Assembly: GCF_008271465.1 (NCBI RefSeq)
Contig: NZ_VMDU01000010.1
Coordinates: 1-64,000 of the forward strand
Length of the DNA stretch: 64,000 bases
From: Tabrizicola flagellatus
GTDB lineage: Bacteria; Pseudomonadota; Alphaproteobacteria; Rhodobacterales; Rhodobacteraceae
Direction: 5' to 3'
Under the pieces are notes generated by a model. That model was not told where the DNA came from. It saw only the letters and a program-made list of their open reading frames with translations, and searched no databases. Below, one piece after another: positions 51,092 to 60,365 of this stretch. The position numbers and the translations under genes are program-made. Positions within the stretch are counted from its first letter, which is position 1. Every line of letters starts with the position of its first letter.

Positions 51092-51994
51092 ATGAGCGAC
51101 ATAGAGCTGGCTTTCGCCCATCCCGAGGATCGGGCCGAGGCATCCGCCGGGGCGGCCCCGCGCGACCGGATCAGCCTGCGCGACCACATCGTCGAGGCCG
51201 AGATCGGCGCCTTCCAGAAGGAACGCGGCCACAAGCAGCGCCTTCGCTTCAACGTGGTGGTCGAGGTGCGCCCGGTGACCGGGCCGCTTGAGGACGACGT
51301 GGACCGGATCCTGTCCTACGACCGTATCACCGAGGCCATCGCCGCCGAACTCGCCGCCGAGCGGCTGAACCTTCTGGAGACGCTGGCCGAGCGGGTGGCG
51401 GAACGGATCCTGGCAGAACCCGCCGCGATGCGGGTCTTCATCCGCATCGAGAAGCTCGACATCGGCCCCTATGCCCTTGGGGTGGAGATCGCCCGCTCGC
51501 GCGCCGAGATCCCGGTGCAGCGGGCCGGGCGCGACGGGATGGAGGCGGTGCACCCGCTGGTCGTTCATCTGGACAATGCCACGATCCAGGCGCCGGACCT
51601 GTCGGCGCGGCTGGATGCGCTGCAGGCCGAGGGGCTGCCGATGATCCTGACCGTGGGCCTGCCGGACCTTGCCCGCCCGGTGACCGGGCACAAGCCGACC
51701 CAGCGCCGGGTGGACCTCCTGGCGATCGAGCAGAACGCCTGGACGCTCGCCGCGCGCGACCCGCGCTGCGTGGTGGTGGCGACGCGGACCGAGATCGACT
51801 GGGCGATGAAGCGCGGGCAGACGGTGGTCTGGGCGCCCTCGAAACTGGTGTTGGACGCGGTGGATGGGCCGAAGGGGACCGATCCGGTGGGCCTGGCGCT
51901 GTGGCTTGCGGAAACGATGTCGGCCACGGCGCTGGTTGTTCACGGTGAGGTTGCAGTCCCGGCGGGAAGCCGCGTTCCGGTGCGGCGGGCCTGA
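51092..51994 (+). CDS. folB: Dihydroneopterin aldolase with an extra C-terminal domain
   Basis: 300 residues, more than twice the usual ~120. Residues ~24-140 are FolB: ISLRDHIVEAEIGAFQKERG, ILSYDRITEAI, LNLLETLAERVAERIL and VFIRIEKLDI, i.e. the tunnelling-fold enzyme that cleaves dihydroneopterin. Residues ~145-300 are an additional domain (HPLVVHLDNATIQAPD, GLPMILTVGLPDLARP, RRVDLLAIEQNAWTLAARDP) that I cannot name. folP follows after 45 bp and glmM overlaps folP, making a folate/peptidoglycan-precursor operon. Confidence 0.9.
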   Translation: MSDIELAFAHPEDRAEASAGAAPRDRISLRDHIVEAEIGAFQKERGHKQRLRFNVVVEVRPVTGPLEDDVDRILSYDRITEAIAAELAAERLNLLETLAERVAERILAEPAAMRVFIRIEKLDIGPYALGVEIARSRAEIPVQRAGRDGMEAVHPLVVHLDNATIQAPDLSARLDALQAEGLPMILTVGLPDLARPVTGHKPTQRRVDLLAIEQNAWTLAARDPRCVVVATRTEIDWAMKRGQTVVWAPSKLVLDAVDGPKGTDPVGLALWLAETMSATALVVHGEVAVPAGSRVPVRRA

Positions 51995-52039
51995 GGCTTC
52001 CCCCTTGAAAAGCCGGCGGGCTTCGGCCACTCCGGGGCC

Positions 52040-53059
52040 ATGGAATACTTTCGCCCGATTGCGATGACCGATCCGGCCCGGCCTGCCGGAGCCTTCGCGC
52101 TGGCCGGCGGCTGGTGCTGGTTCGACCGGGTCGAGGTTCTGTCGCGCGCGGCGCAGGGCCGGATCATCCCGGCCTCCGAAGTGCCTGCGCCGGTCCTGCA
52201 CCGCCTGACTGCACCGCGCCCCGCCTTTGCCGGGCTGACGCTGGACCGCCCGCGCCTGATGGGCATCCTGAACGTGACGCCCGACAGTTTCTCGGACGGG
52301 GGCCGGTTCCTTGCACCCGAGGCGGCGCTGGCGCAGGCGCAAGCCATGGCCGCGGGGGCCGAGATCATCGACGTGGGCGGCGAAAGCACCCGCCCCGGCG
52401 CCGCCGAAGTGCCAGCGGAGGAAGAGATCGCCCGCACCGCCCCGGTGATCCGGACCTTGCGGGATGGCGGGCTGGGCGCACCCATCAGCATCGACACCCG
52501 CAAGGCGCTGGTGGCCGAGGCGGCGCTGGCGGCGGGGGCGAGCATCGTCAACGATGTCTCGGCTTTCGATTTCGACCCGACACTGGGGCCGCTGGTCTCC
52601 AGGTTGTCGGCCCCCGTCGTGCTGATGCATGCCCAGGGCGTGCCGGCGACGATGCAGGACAATCCGCTCTACGGCGACGTGCTTCTGGATGTCTATGACG
52701 CTCTGGCCCAGCGGCTGGCACGGGCCGAGGCGCTGGGGATCGACCGGACGCGGATAGTGCTCGACCCCGGCATCGGCTTCGGCAAGACGCAGGCCCACAA
52801 TCTTGCGCTGATCCGCGGGCTGTCGCTGTTTCACGGCCTGGGCTGTGCGATCCTGATGGGAACGTCGCGCAAGCGCTTCATCGGCGCGATCGGCCGGGCC
52901 GAGGCGCCCGAGACTCGCGCGCCGGGCTCGATTGCCACTGCGCTGGCCGGGGTGGCGCAGGGGGTGCAGGTCCTGCGCGTGCATGACGTGGCCGAGACGC
53001 GGCAGGCGCTGCGACTGTGGCAGGCGCTGAACACCGATCATCTGGAGGACGAGGCATGA
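52040..53059 (+). CDS. folP: Dihydropteroate synthase
   Basis: 339 residues; joins p-aminobenzoate to the pterin, the sulphonamide target. [61 protein letters not shown] and [10 protein letters not shown] are all present in order. A ~70-residue N-terminal extension ([18 protein letters not shown]) precedes the barrel. Its TGA overlaps the glmM ATG. Confidence 0.97.
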   Translation: MEYFRPIAMTDPARPAGAFALAGGWCWFDRVEVLSRAAQGRIIPASEVPAPVLHRLTAPRPAFAGLTLDRPRLMGILNVTPDSFSDGGRFLAPEAALAQAQAMAAGAEIIDVGGESTRPGAAEVPAEEEIARTAPVIRTLRDGGLGAPISIDTRKALVAEAALAAGASIVNDVSAFDFDPTLGPLVSRLSAPVVLMHAQGVPATMQDNPLYGDVLLDVYDALAQRLARAEALGIDRTRIVLDPGIGFGKTQAHNLALIRGLSLFHGLGCAILMGTSRKRFIGAIGRAEAPETRAPGSIATALAGVAQGVQVLRVHDVAETRQALRLWQALNTDHLEDEA

Positions 53060-54399
53060 GCCGCAAGCTTTTCGGCACCGATGGCGTGAGGGGCAGGGCA
53101 AACAGCTGGCCGATGACGGCGGAGCTGGCCTTGAAACTGGGCGCGGCGGCGGGGCGCTATTTCCGCCGCGACGGATCGGGCGCGCATCGGGTGGTGATCG
53201 GCAAGGACACGCGGCTGTCCGGCTACATGCTGGAGAACGCGCTGACCGCGGGGTTCTGTTCCACGGGCATGAACGTGCTGCTTCTGGGCCCGGTGCCGAC
53301 ACCGGCGGTAGGGTTCCTGACCAAGTCGATGCGGGCCGATGTCGGCGTGATGATCTCGGCCAGCCACAACCCGCACCAGGACAACGGGATCAAGTTCTTC
53401 GGCCCGGACGGCTTCAAGCTGTCGGATGCCGCCGAGGCAGAGATCGAAGCGATGATCGAGGGCGAAATCGCCCCCGCAAAGCCGGAAAACATCGGCCGTG
53501 CCAAGCGGATCGAGGACGGGCGCGGCAGATACGAGGAGTTCGTCAAGACGAGCTTCCCGACCGGCCTGCGGCTGGACGGGCTGAAGGTGGTGGTGGACTG
53601 CGCGAACGGGGCGGCCTACCGCACCGCGCCCGAGGTGCTGTGGGAGCTGGGCGCCGAAGTCATCCCGATCGGGACGGCGCCGAACGGAACCAACATCAAT
53701 GACCGCTGCGGCTCGACCCATACCGACACGGCGGCCGAGGCGGTGGTGGCCCATGGCGCGCATGTGGGCCTCGCGCTGGATGGCGATGCCGACCGGATCA
53801 TGATCCTGGACGAGACCGGCCGGGTGGCGGACGGGGATCAGATCATGGCGCTCCTGGCGGCGCGCTGGGCGGACGAGGGACGCTTGCAGGGCGGGGCGCT
53901 GGTCGCGACGGTGATGTCGAACCTGGGGCTGGAGCGGTTCCTCGCGGCCCGCGGCCTTCGGCTGGAGCGGACGGCGGTCGGCGACCGCTATGTGGTGGAA
54001 CGGATGCGGGAGGGCGGCTTCAACCTGGGCGGCGAGCAGTCGGGCCACATCGTGATGACCGACTATGCCACCACCGGTGACGGGCTTGTGGCCGGCTTGC
54101 AGTTCCTGGCCGAGATGGTGCGCACCGGCAGGCCCGCATCGGAGCTGACCCGCAGCTTCGAGACGGTGCCGCAGCTTCTGAAGAACGTCCGCTTTTCGGC
54201 CGGAGCGCGGCCCCTGGACGTCGCCTCGGTCCGGCAGGTGATCGAGGGCGCCGAGCGGCGGATCGAGGGGCGGGGGCGGATCCTGATCCGCAAGTCGGGA
54301 ACCGAGCCGCTGATCCGGGTGATGGCCGAATGCGAGGACGAGGCGCTGCTGGTCGCGGTGGTGGACGAGATCGTGGGCGCGGTGGAAGCGGCGGTCTGA
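53056..54399 (+). CDS. glmM: Phosphoglucosamine mutase
   Basis: 447 residues; converts glucosamine-6-phosphate to the 1-phosphate for UDP-GlcNAc. [14 protein letters not shown] at the N terminus, the phosphoserine loop [17 protein letters not shown] with Ser103, the metal loop [23 protein letters not shown] and the phosphate-binding [12 protein letters not shown] near the end. ATG 53056 overlaps folP (ATGA), as commonly seen for folP-glmM. Confidence 0.98.
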   Translation: MSRKLFGTDGVRGRANSWPMTAELALKLGAAAGRYFRRDGSGAHRVVIGKDTRLSGYMLENALTAGFCSTGMNVLLLGPVPTPAVGFLTKSMRADVGVMISASHNPHQDNGIKFFGPDGFKLSDAAEAEIEAMIEGEIAPAKPENIGRAKRIEDGRGRYEEFVKTSFPTGLRLDGLKVVVDCANGAAYRTAPEVLWELGAEVIPIGTAPNGTNINDRCGSTHTDTAAEAVVAHGAHVGLALDGDADRIMILDETGRVADGDQIMALLAARWADEGRLQGGALVATVMSNLGLERFLAARGLRLERTAVGDRYVVERMREGGFNLGGEQSGHIVMTDYATTGDGLVAGLQFLAEMVRTGRPASELTRSFETVPQLLKNVRFSAGARPLDVASVRQVIEGAERRIEGRGRILIRKSGTEPLIRVMAECEDEALLVAVVDEIVGAVEAAV

Positions 54400-54573
54400 G
54401 CCGGGACTGTCCACGGTGGACATTTCCGGATTTCAAAACAAAGTCAAGGCTTTGTGATTTTCCATTAACCTGGTCTTAAGCTTTTTCGCGCAAGCCTCCC
54501 TCCGGCTTTCCGGCCTTGCGCGGGGATGGCGGGGCGGGCAGGATCCGGGGCCATGCAACGACGGGAGGAGCGG

Positions 54574-55386
54574 ATGATGCATGATCGTGCGGGGGCGCTG
54601 GCGCTGGCGGCGGTGGTCTGGGCCGCGGCGGCTCTGGCCGAGGAGCGGCAGGTCGCCGGCCACCAGGTGACGGTCGCCGAGGACGGGATGGGCGGCGCCG
54701 CGCTGGTCGTCGATGGCGAGGTCCTGCACGAGAACGGCGTGATCTTCCTGGACGAGGCCGCGCAGGCGTTGGGCGGGCTGAGCGTGCTGACCGGGATTGC
54801 GGGATCGGGCGGAAATGCCTGCGGCGCGGCGCCCTTCGTGCTGGCGCTGCCAGAGGGCGGCAAGGCAGGGCTTTACGGCCCTCTGGAGGGCTGCCGGGAG
54901 TTCGCGCTGGAAGTCAGGCCCGATTCGCTGGTCTTCTCCACCGAACCGCTGCCCTCGGAGCCCGGCGAGGTCTGGACCTGGACCCCGGCGGAGGGGTTCG
55001 TCCAGGGGCCGCCGGTGGCCTTCGGGGGCACCTCGGGCTGGGAGGCTTTCGACAGCCTGGCCGGGCAGCACCCGGTCGAGGCGCTGAAGCTGACCCCGGT
55101 CCTCGAGGCGCTGCAGGCGGGCCTCGGGCCGGATTATGCGGCCTTTGCCGAGCGGATCTCGGATCTCGGCTCGGGCGATCTGACGGCGAAGGGCTATCTG
55201 GGCCAGGCCTGCCTGAAATACAGTTGCGAGACGGACTGGGCGATCCTCTATCTGGACCCGGCCAGCCAGGGTGTCTTTGCCAGCTGGGCCGTCGCGGGCG
55301 AGGACGGCGTTCGGTTCTGGCCGCAGGATCGTGCGCTGTGGCCGCCCGAGGCCATGGTGGCCCTTCCGGGCGGACCAGAGGACTGA
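54574..55386 (+). CDS. Secreted hypothetical protein
   Basis: 270 residues; signal peptide MMHDRAGALALAAVVWAAAALAE. The N-terminal part (HQVTVAEDGMGGAALVVDGEVLHE, two strands) resembles repeat strands of periplasmic beta proteins; later segments have paired Cys (GNACGAAP, LEGCREF, GQACLKYSC). ATG 54574 (or 54577) follows GGGAGGAG. Alone between glmM and the minus-strand glycosyltransferase-like gene; no family recognised. Confidence 0.72.
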   Translation: MMHDRAGALALAAVVWAAAALAEERQVAGHQVTVAEDGMGGAALVVDGEVLHENGVIFLDEAAQALGGLSVLTGIAGSGGNACGAAPFVLALPEGGKAGLYGPLEGCREFALEVRPDSLVFSTEPLPSEPGEVWTWTPAEGFVQGPPVAFGGTSGWEAFDSLAGQHPVEALKLTPVLEALQAGLGPDYAAFAERISDLGSGDLTAKGYLGQACLKYSCETDWAILYLDPASQGVFASWAVAGEDGVRFWPQDRALWPPEAMVALPGGPED

Positions 55387-55469
55387 GACGGAGAGGCAAC
55401 GAGCCGGTCCGGGGCAGCCGCCGGTCCGGGCGACGGCTCTGCCGGTGGGCGGTGCGCAAGATCGGGCGC

Positions 55470-56255
55470 TCAGCCCGGCCGGCCCTGAGGTTTCGGCGCC
55501 AGGGCGTAGTCGCCGCGATAGGCGAGCCGGCCATGGTGCGTGATCTGCGCGGTTTCGTGGCACCAGATCTCGCCGCCGCAGCCCTCGATCCAGCGGCGGC
55601 AGAACGAGGTGTCCTCGCCGTGCATGACCGCCCCGCCGCGCCCGCGCAGGTGGCTGAAGAAATCGTGGAAATCGGCGCCCGGATAGCCCGGGCCGTTGAA
55701 GCCGGGCACGGGCAGGGCCACCCCGGCCGCGACCATCCGTTCCGGCACGGCGCGGCGGATCAGCATGAACCCGGTGCCCGCGCCCGGCACCTTGCGGAAG
55801 CCGCCCCGGACCTCGAAGGGCCAGGGCTCGCCCGTCTCGAACACATCGGCGACGTTGTAGCGCAGCGTCTCGGCCAGAAGGTCGGCGGTCGAGGCGCGCT
55901 CGGCCACGGGCTTTGCGGCCTCGCGTTCGATGGCGGCGCGGAACTGCTGCCAGCGCATCTGGCGCTGGGGGTAGGCCGCGACGGTGAAATCGGCGTCGAA
56001 GGCGAGGAGGTCGAAGAACAGCTGCGGCTGATAGCTCATGTCGCTGTCCAGAAGCAGCGCATGGGTGAACTGCTTGTCGGCCAGGAAGCAGGAGACGAGG
56101 TAATTGCGCGAGATCACCAGGTCGGACCATTCGTAGGTCTTGAGCGCGAAGGGGATGCCGCGACGTTGCAGCGCCTGGGTCAGGCCCAGCAGGCTGTGGA
56201 CGGCGGGGGTGTCGATCTGCCCGCCGGTGGGCATCAGGATCATCAGGGTGGTCAT
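55470..56255 (-). CDS. Glycosyltransferase-like (GT-A type) protein
   Basis: 261 residues. After MTTLMILMPTGGQIDT come SRNYLVSCFLADKQFTHALL, LLDSDMSYQPQLFFDLL (a DxD-type metal site, DSD), AAYPQRQMRW, AGTGFMLIRRAV and GEDTSFCRRW, the pattern of GT-A-fold enzymes of the glycosyltransferase-2/Anp1 kind. ATG 56255 gives the domain's first strand at once. No other glycan genes adjoin it. Donor and acceptor unknown. Confidence 0.7.
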   Translation of the reverse strand: MTTLMILMPTGGQIDTPAVHSLLGLTQALQRRGIPFALKTYEWSDLVISRNYLVSCFLADKQFTHALLLDSDMSYQPQLFFDLLAFDADFTVAAYPQRQMRWQQFRAAIEREAAKPVAERASTADLLAETLRYNVADVFETGEPWPFEVRGGFRKVPGAGTGFMLIRRAVPERMVAAGVALPVPGFNGPGYPGADFHDFFSHLRGRGGAVMHGEDTSFCRRWIEGCGGEIWCHETAQITHHGRLAYRGDYALAPKPQGRPG

Positions 56256-56427
56256 GCGTCGGGCGCTCGCCTTCGGGTGGCCAAGGGTTCGCGGCACGGC
56301 CGGGACTTGTCAAGGCGGGCCATGGGCGAGCGATGGGGGGCGCGATGGGGGAGGGAACCCGAAGCCGGCGGCGCCGTTGACCCGGTGACGGGCACCGATG
56401 GGGTGCCCCTGACCCATGGAGGCCAAG

Positions 56428-56658
56428 ATGATTGATGGTGCCATCGTGCCGTTCCTGTCGCTGTTCACCCTGCTGGCGGTGGCCGTGCTGGCGCTGATCT
56501 CGAAGGAGCGGACCAGGGAGAGGATGCGCGACCCGCATGCGCCGGTCTCGACCCTGGCGAAGGACGGGAAGTATGGCGGCGTGGCGTTCCTCCTGCCGCT
56601 GGAGGTGCGCGTGCGGCGGGTGGAGATGCTGCGGCGCCGGGGCGTGCCGCTGGTCTAG
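56428..56658 (+). CDS. Small single-pass membrane protein
   Basis: 76 residues: one hydrophobic helix (about 5-24, VPFLSLFTLLAVAVLALIS) then a basic cytoplasmic-type tail (KERTRERMRDPHAP...RRVEMLRRRG). ATG 56428 has AGG at the right distance; an ATG 12 bp upstream is also possible. Its end overlaps the end of the opposing gene by 4 bp. Unknown function. Confidence 0.6.
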   Translation: MIDGAIVPFLSLFTLLAVAVLALISKERTRERMRDPHAPVSTLAKDGKYGGVAFLLPLEVRVRRVEMLRRRGVPLV

Positions 56659-56966
56659 CGCAGCGCCTGCCAGCCGTCGCTGCAGCCGAGGCGGGTGAAC
56701 CGCTGGGTGCAGGTGACGAGGCCGCCGTCGGGCAGGGCGAAGACGAGGCTGAAGCCGAACATCGTGCCCTGTCCGGCGAGCCCGCGCGCTTCGCCCGGCA
56801 GCGGCGCGCGGCCGCTGGGCTGGACGGGGATGGTCGCGCCGTCGCGGGCAAGGCCGGTGATCGGGCGGCTGGCGAGGTCGTTCAGGGCCATCGAGGCCCC
56901 GACATTGGTCAGGACGAACCACAGGATCGCCAGGGCGATCAGGGCTAAGGGGATCCATCTGCGCAT
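56655..56966 (-). CDS. Small membrane-anchored hypothetical protein
   Basis: 103 residues: a signal-anchor helix (MRRWIPLALIALAILWFVLT) followed by a periplasmic-type segment with GTMFGFSLVFALPDGGLVTC and a second Cys in RLGCSDGW, close enough to form a disulphide. ATG 56966 chosen to begin at the basic start of the helix. Convergent with, and touching, the small gene at 56428. No family recognised. Confidence 0.65.
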   Translation of the reverse strand: MRRWIPLALIALAILWFVLTNVGASMALNDLASRPITGLARDGATIPVQPSGRAPLPGEARGLAGQGTMFGFSLVFALPDGGLVTCTQRFTRLGCSDGWQALR

Positions 56967-57023
56967 CTTCGGCCTACCGTCTCTCTGCTCCGGTAAAGCC
57001 CGGCGCGCGGCCGGGGGCAACGA

Positions 57024-57050
57024 AAAAGGGCGCCCGCGGGGCGCCCTTTT
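57024..57050 (-). terminator. ilvC terminator
   Basis: 12-bp perfect stem (AAAAGGGCGCCC/GGGCGCCCTTTT) with a 3-nt loop, 20 bp past the ilvC stop; the minus strand continues with T. The A/T flanks make it usable in both directions. Confidence 0.92.
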
Positions 57051-57069
57051 CCTTGCCGTGAGGACGCGA

Positions 57070-58164
<1,095 letters not shown>

Positions 58165-58219
58165 TTACCGGCAGATGTGCGAAGGATCATTCCTGTAAGC
58201 GCCGTTCAACGGAAAATTC

Positions 58220-58678
58220 ATGCAGATAGACGACACCGACCGCCGCATCCTGCGCCACTGGCTTGCCGAGCCGGGGCTGGAGCGTGCAGTGCTGGCCGAG
58301 CGTGCGGGCGTGACGCCGGCGACGCTGTGGCGCAGGCTCGACCGGCTGCGGGCGGGCGGGGTGATACGGTCGGAGGGCGCGCGGATCGACTGGCGAGCCC
58401 TGGGCTATGCGGTCGAGGTCAGCTTGCGCTTCACGCTGGACAAGACCAACCCGCGCGCCTTCGACGAGTTCATCGCGGCGGCGCGCGAGGTGCCCGAGGT
58501 GATCGGGATCGAGACCTTCCTCGGCCGGGTGGACGTGCGGCTGAACGTGATCGCCCGCGACATGGGCCACTGGACCGGCATCTACCGCGACCGGATCCTG
58601 ACCCTGCCGCATATCGCCGAGGTCGAGGCGCTGATGCTGGTGGCGACGATCAAGGAGACGGGGGGGCTTCCGTTGTGA
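58220..58678 (+). CDS. Lrp/AsnC-family regulator, first of an overlapping pair
   Basis: 152 residues: winged HTH (IDDTDRRILRHWLAEPGLER then LAERAGVTPATLWRRLDRL, recognition helix about 34-45) and an RAM/ligand-binding domain (VSLRFTLDKTNPRAFDEFI, GIETFLGRVDVRLNVIARDM). Shorter C-terminal half of ordinary Lrp length. ATG 58220. Its TGA overlaps the GTG of the next Lrp paralogue (GTGA), so both are made together. Lies divergent to ilvC. Confidence 0.93.
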   Translation: MQIDDTDRRILRHWLAEPGLERAVLAERAGVTPATLWRRLDRLRAGGVIRSEGARIDWRALGYAVEVSLRFTLDKTNPRAFDEFIAAAREVPEVIGIETFLGRVDVRLNVIARDMGHWTGIYRDRILTLPHIAEVEALMLVATIKETGGLPL

Positions 58679-59157
58679 TCGATCTCGACGACACCGACCG
58701 GGCGATCCTGCGGGCTCTGGCGGCGGACGGCACGCTGTCGGCCGGCGAGCTGGGGCGGCGGCTCGGCCTGTCGCAGCCGGCGGCCTGGCGGCGGGTGCGG
58801 CGGCTTGAGGAGGCGGGGGTCTTGCAGGGGCTGGCGGTCGAGGTGGACCGCGAGGCGCTGGGCTTCGGGGTCACGGTATTCCTCGGTGTGAAGCTGGCCA
58901 CGAAAGGCCGGGTGAGCCTTGAGGATTTCGAGCGCGCGGTGCAGGCCATTCCCGAGGTGCAGGTGGTGCAGCATGTGCTGGGCCTGTTCGACTATCGCCT
59001 GCGGGTCGTGGCCCGCGACATCGCGGATTTCGAGCGCGTGCTGCGGCGGCGGATCATGACGCTGCCGGGGGTGGGCAACGTCGAGGCCAACGTGCTTCTG
59101 ACCGAGGAACGTCGCCCCGGACCCCTGGGCGTGGCGGAAACGGTCGGGAAAGCGTGA
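58675..59157 (+). CDS. Lrp/AsnC-family regulator, second of an overlapping pair
   Basis: 160 residues: LDDTDRAILRALAADGTLSA, HTH LGRRLGLSQPAAWRRVRRLE, then VTVFLGVKLATKGRVSLEDF and VLGLFDYRLRVVARDIADFE. Starts with GTG 58675 in the stop of its partner; no separate promoter space. Homologous to, but clearly diverged from, its neighbour, which suggests a heteromeric regulator or split duties. Amino-acid effector unknown. Confidence 0.92.
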   Translation: MIDLDDTDRAILRALAADGTLSAGELGRRLGLSQPAAWRRVRRLEEAGVLQGLAVEVDREALGFGVTVFLGVKLATKGRVSLEDFERAVQAIPEVQVVQHVLGLFDYRLRVVARDIADFERVLRRRIMTLPGVGNVEANVLLTEERRPGPLGVAETVGKA

Positions 59158-59179
59158 TCTTTGGCGGCTAGGGTCGGGG

Positions 59180-59245
59180 CCGCTCCTCGTCGCATTTCAT
59201 GCGCTCGTCGCTGGCGAGGAGAAGCCGAAGGCGCACGACGAGCGG
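59180..59245. repeat. Double-hairpin intergenic element, copy B
   Basis: Outer arms CCGCTC (59180-59185) and GAGCGG (59240-59245) extended by GTCG/CGAC; inner arms CTCGTCGC and GCGAGGAG pair at 7 of 8. Right half GAGGAGAAGCCGAAGGCGC then ACGACGAGC closely matches copy A. Ends 15 bp before the enolase-family gene ATG, so it lies in its leader. Confidence 0.65.
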
Positions 59246-59260
59246 AACCCGGGAGAGGCC

Positions 59261-60364
59261 ATGAAGATCGCGAAGCTGGAAACCTTCGATACGCAATACG
59301 TCTGCTTCGTGAAGGTCACGGCGGATACCGGCGATGTGGGCTGGGGCCAGTGTTCGACCTATCAGGCCGACATCACTGCGGAAATCTTCCACCGGCAGGT
59401 CGCGCCTTATGCTCTCGGCACGGCGGTCGAGGACCTGGAGGACACGCTGCGCCGCATCTTCGAGCGCGAGCACAAGTTCCCGGGCAGCTACCTGCGCCGC
59501 GCACAGGCGGGGCTGGACACCGCGGTCTGGGACCTGCGCGGCAAGGCCCTGGGCAAGCCGGTGGTGGAGCTTCTGGGCGGCACGCCCGGCCGGGTGCGGG
59601 CCTATGCGTCGTCGATGAAGCGCGACATCACGCCCGAGGCCGAGGCGGAGCGTTTCCTGCGCCTGCGCGAGGCGCATGGCTTCACCGCCTTCAAGTGGCG
59701 TGTGGGCGCGGAAGTGGGGCGCGACCAGGACGAATGGCCGGGACGCACCGAGGCGATAATTCCAATTGTTTCCAGGGCACTAGGCGATGATGTTGAGAAA
59801 CTTGTTGATGGCAATTCCTGCTATTCCCCGGCCCGCGCCATCGAGGTCGGCCGGATGCTGGAAGACCACGGCATCGGCCATTTCGAGGAACCCTGTCCCT
59901 ATTGGGAGGTGGACCAGACCGCCGAAGTCCGCGCCGCGCTGACCCTCGACGTGGCGGGCGGCGAGCAGGATTGCGAGTTTACCGCCTGGCAGCTGGCGAT
60001 CGAACACAAGGCGGTGGACATCCTGCAGCCCGACATCATGTATCTGGGCGGGATCTATCGCACGCTGGAGGTCTGCCGGATGGGTCAGGCGGCCGGCCTG
60101 CCGATCACCCCCCATGCGGCGAACCTGGGCCTGGTGACGCTTTGCACGATGCACCTTTTGCGCGCGATCCCGAACCCCGGCAAATACCTTGAGTTTTCCA
60201 TCGAGGGGCTAGACTACTATCCGTGGCAGCAGGGCCTGTTCCTGAACGATCCCTACCGGATCGAGGACGGCCATGCCACGGTGACGGAGGCCCCCGGCTG
60301 GGGGGTGGAGATCAACCCCGACTGGCTGGCCCGCGCCCGCCACAAGGTTTCGGAAAGGACCTGA
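59261..60364 (+). CDS. Enolase-superfamily dehydratase/racemase (mandelate racemase-like)
   Basis: 367 residues with the enolase capping domain and barrel. Metal ligands are D183 (LVDGNS), E209 (FEEPCP) and E235 (GGEQD); a basic K145-x-R147 (AFKWRVG) stands on the second barrel strand and H285 (PHAANLG) on the seventh, so the catalytic set looks complete for proton abstraction from a carboxylate. Substrate not predictable. The next gene, a class V aminotransferase, begins 1 bp after its stop, pointing to one catabolic pathway. A 72-bp stretch (59756-59827) is only 42% G+C, unlike the rest of the gene. Confidence 0.88.
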   Translation: MKIAKLETFDTQYVCFVKVTADTGDVGWGQCSTYQADITAEIFHRQVAPYALGTAVEDLEDTLRRIFEREHKFPGSYLRRAQAGLDTAVWDLRGKALGKPVVELLGGTPGRVRAYASSMKRDITPEAEAERFLRLREAHGFTAFKWRVGAEVGRDQDEWPGRTEAIIPIVSRALGDDVEKLVDGNSCYSPARAIEVGRMLEDHGIGHFEEPCPYWEVDQTAEVRAALTLDVAGGEQDCEFTAWQLAIEHKAVDILQPDIMYLGGIYRTLEVCRMGQAAGLPITPHAANLGLVTLCTMHLLRAIPNPGKYLEFSIEGLDYYPWQQGLFLNDPYRIEDGHATVTEAPGWGVEINPDWLARARHKVSERT

Positions 60365-60365
60365 G

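Noticed and set aside
54433-56958. An 841-codon minus-strand open frame
   Set aside because: Overlaps the secreted protein (54574) and glycosyltransferase-like gene in a non-coding frame; no motifs.
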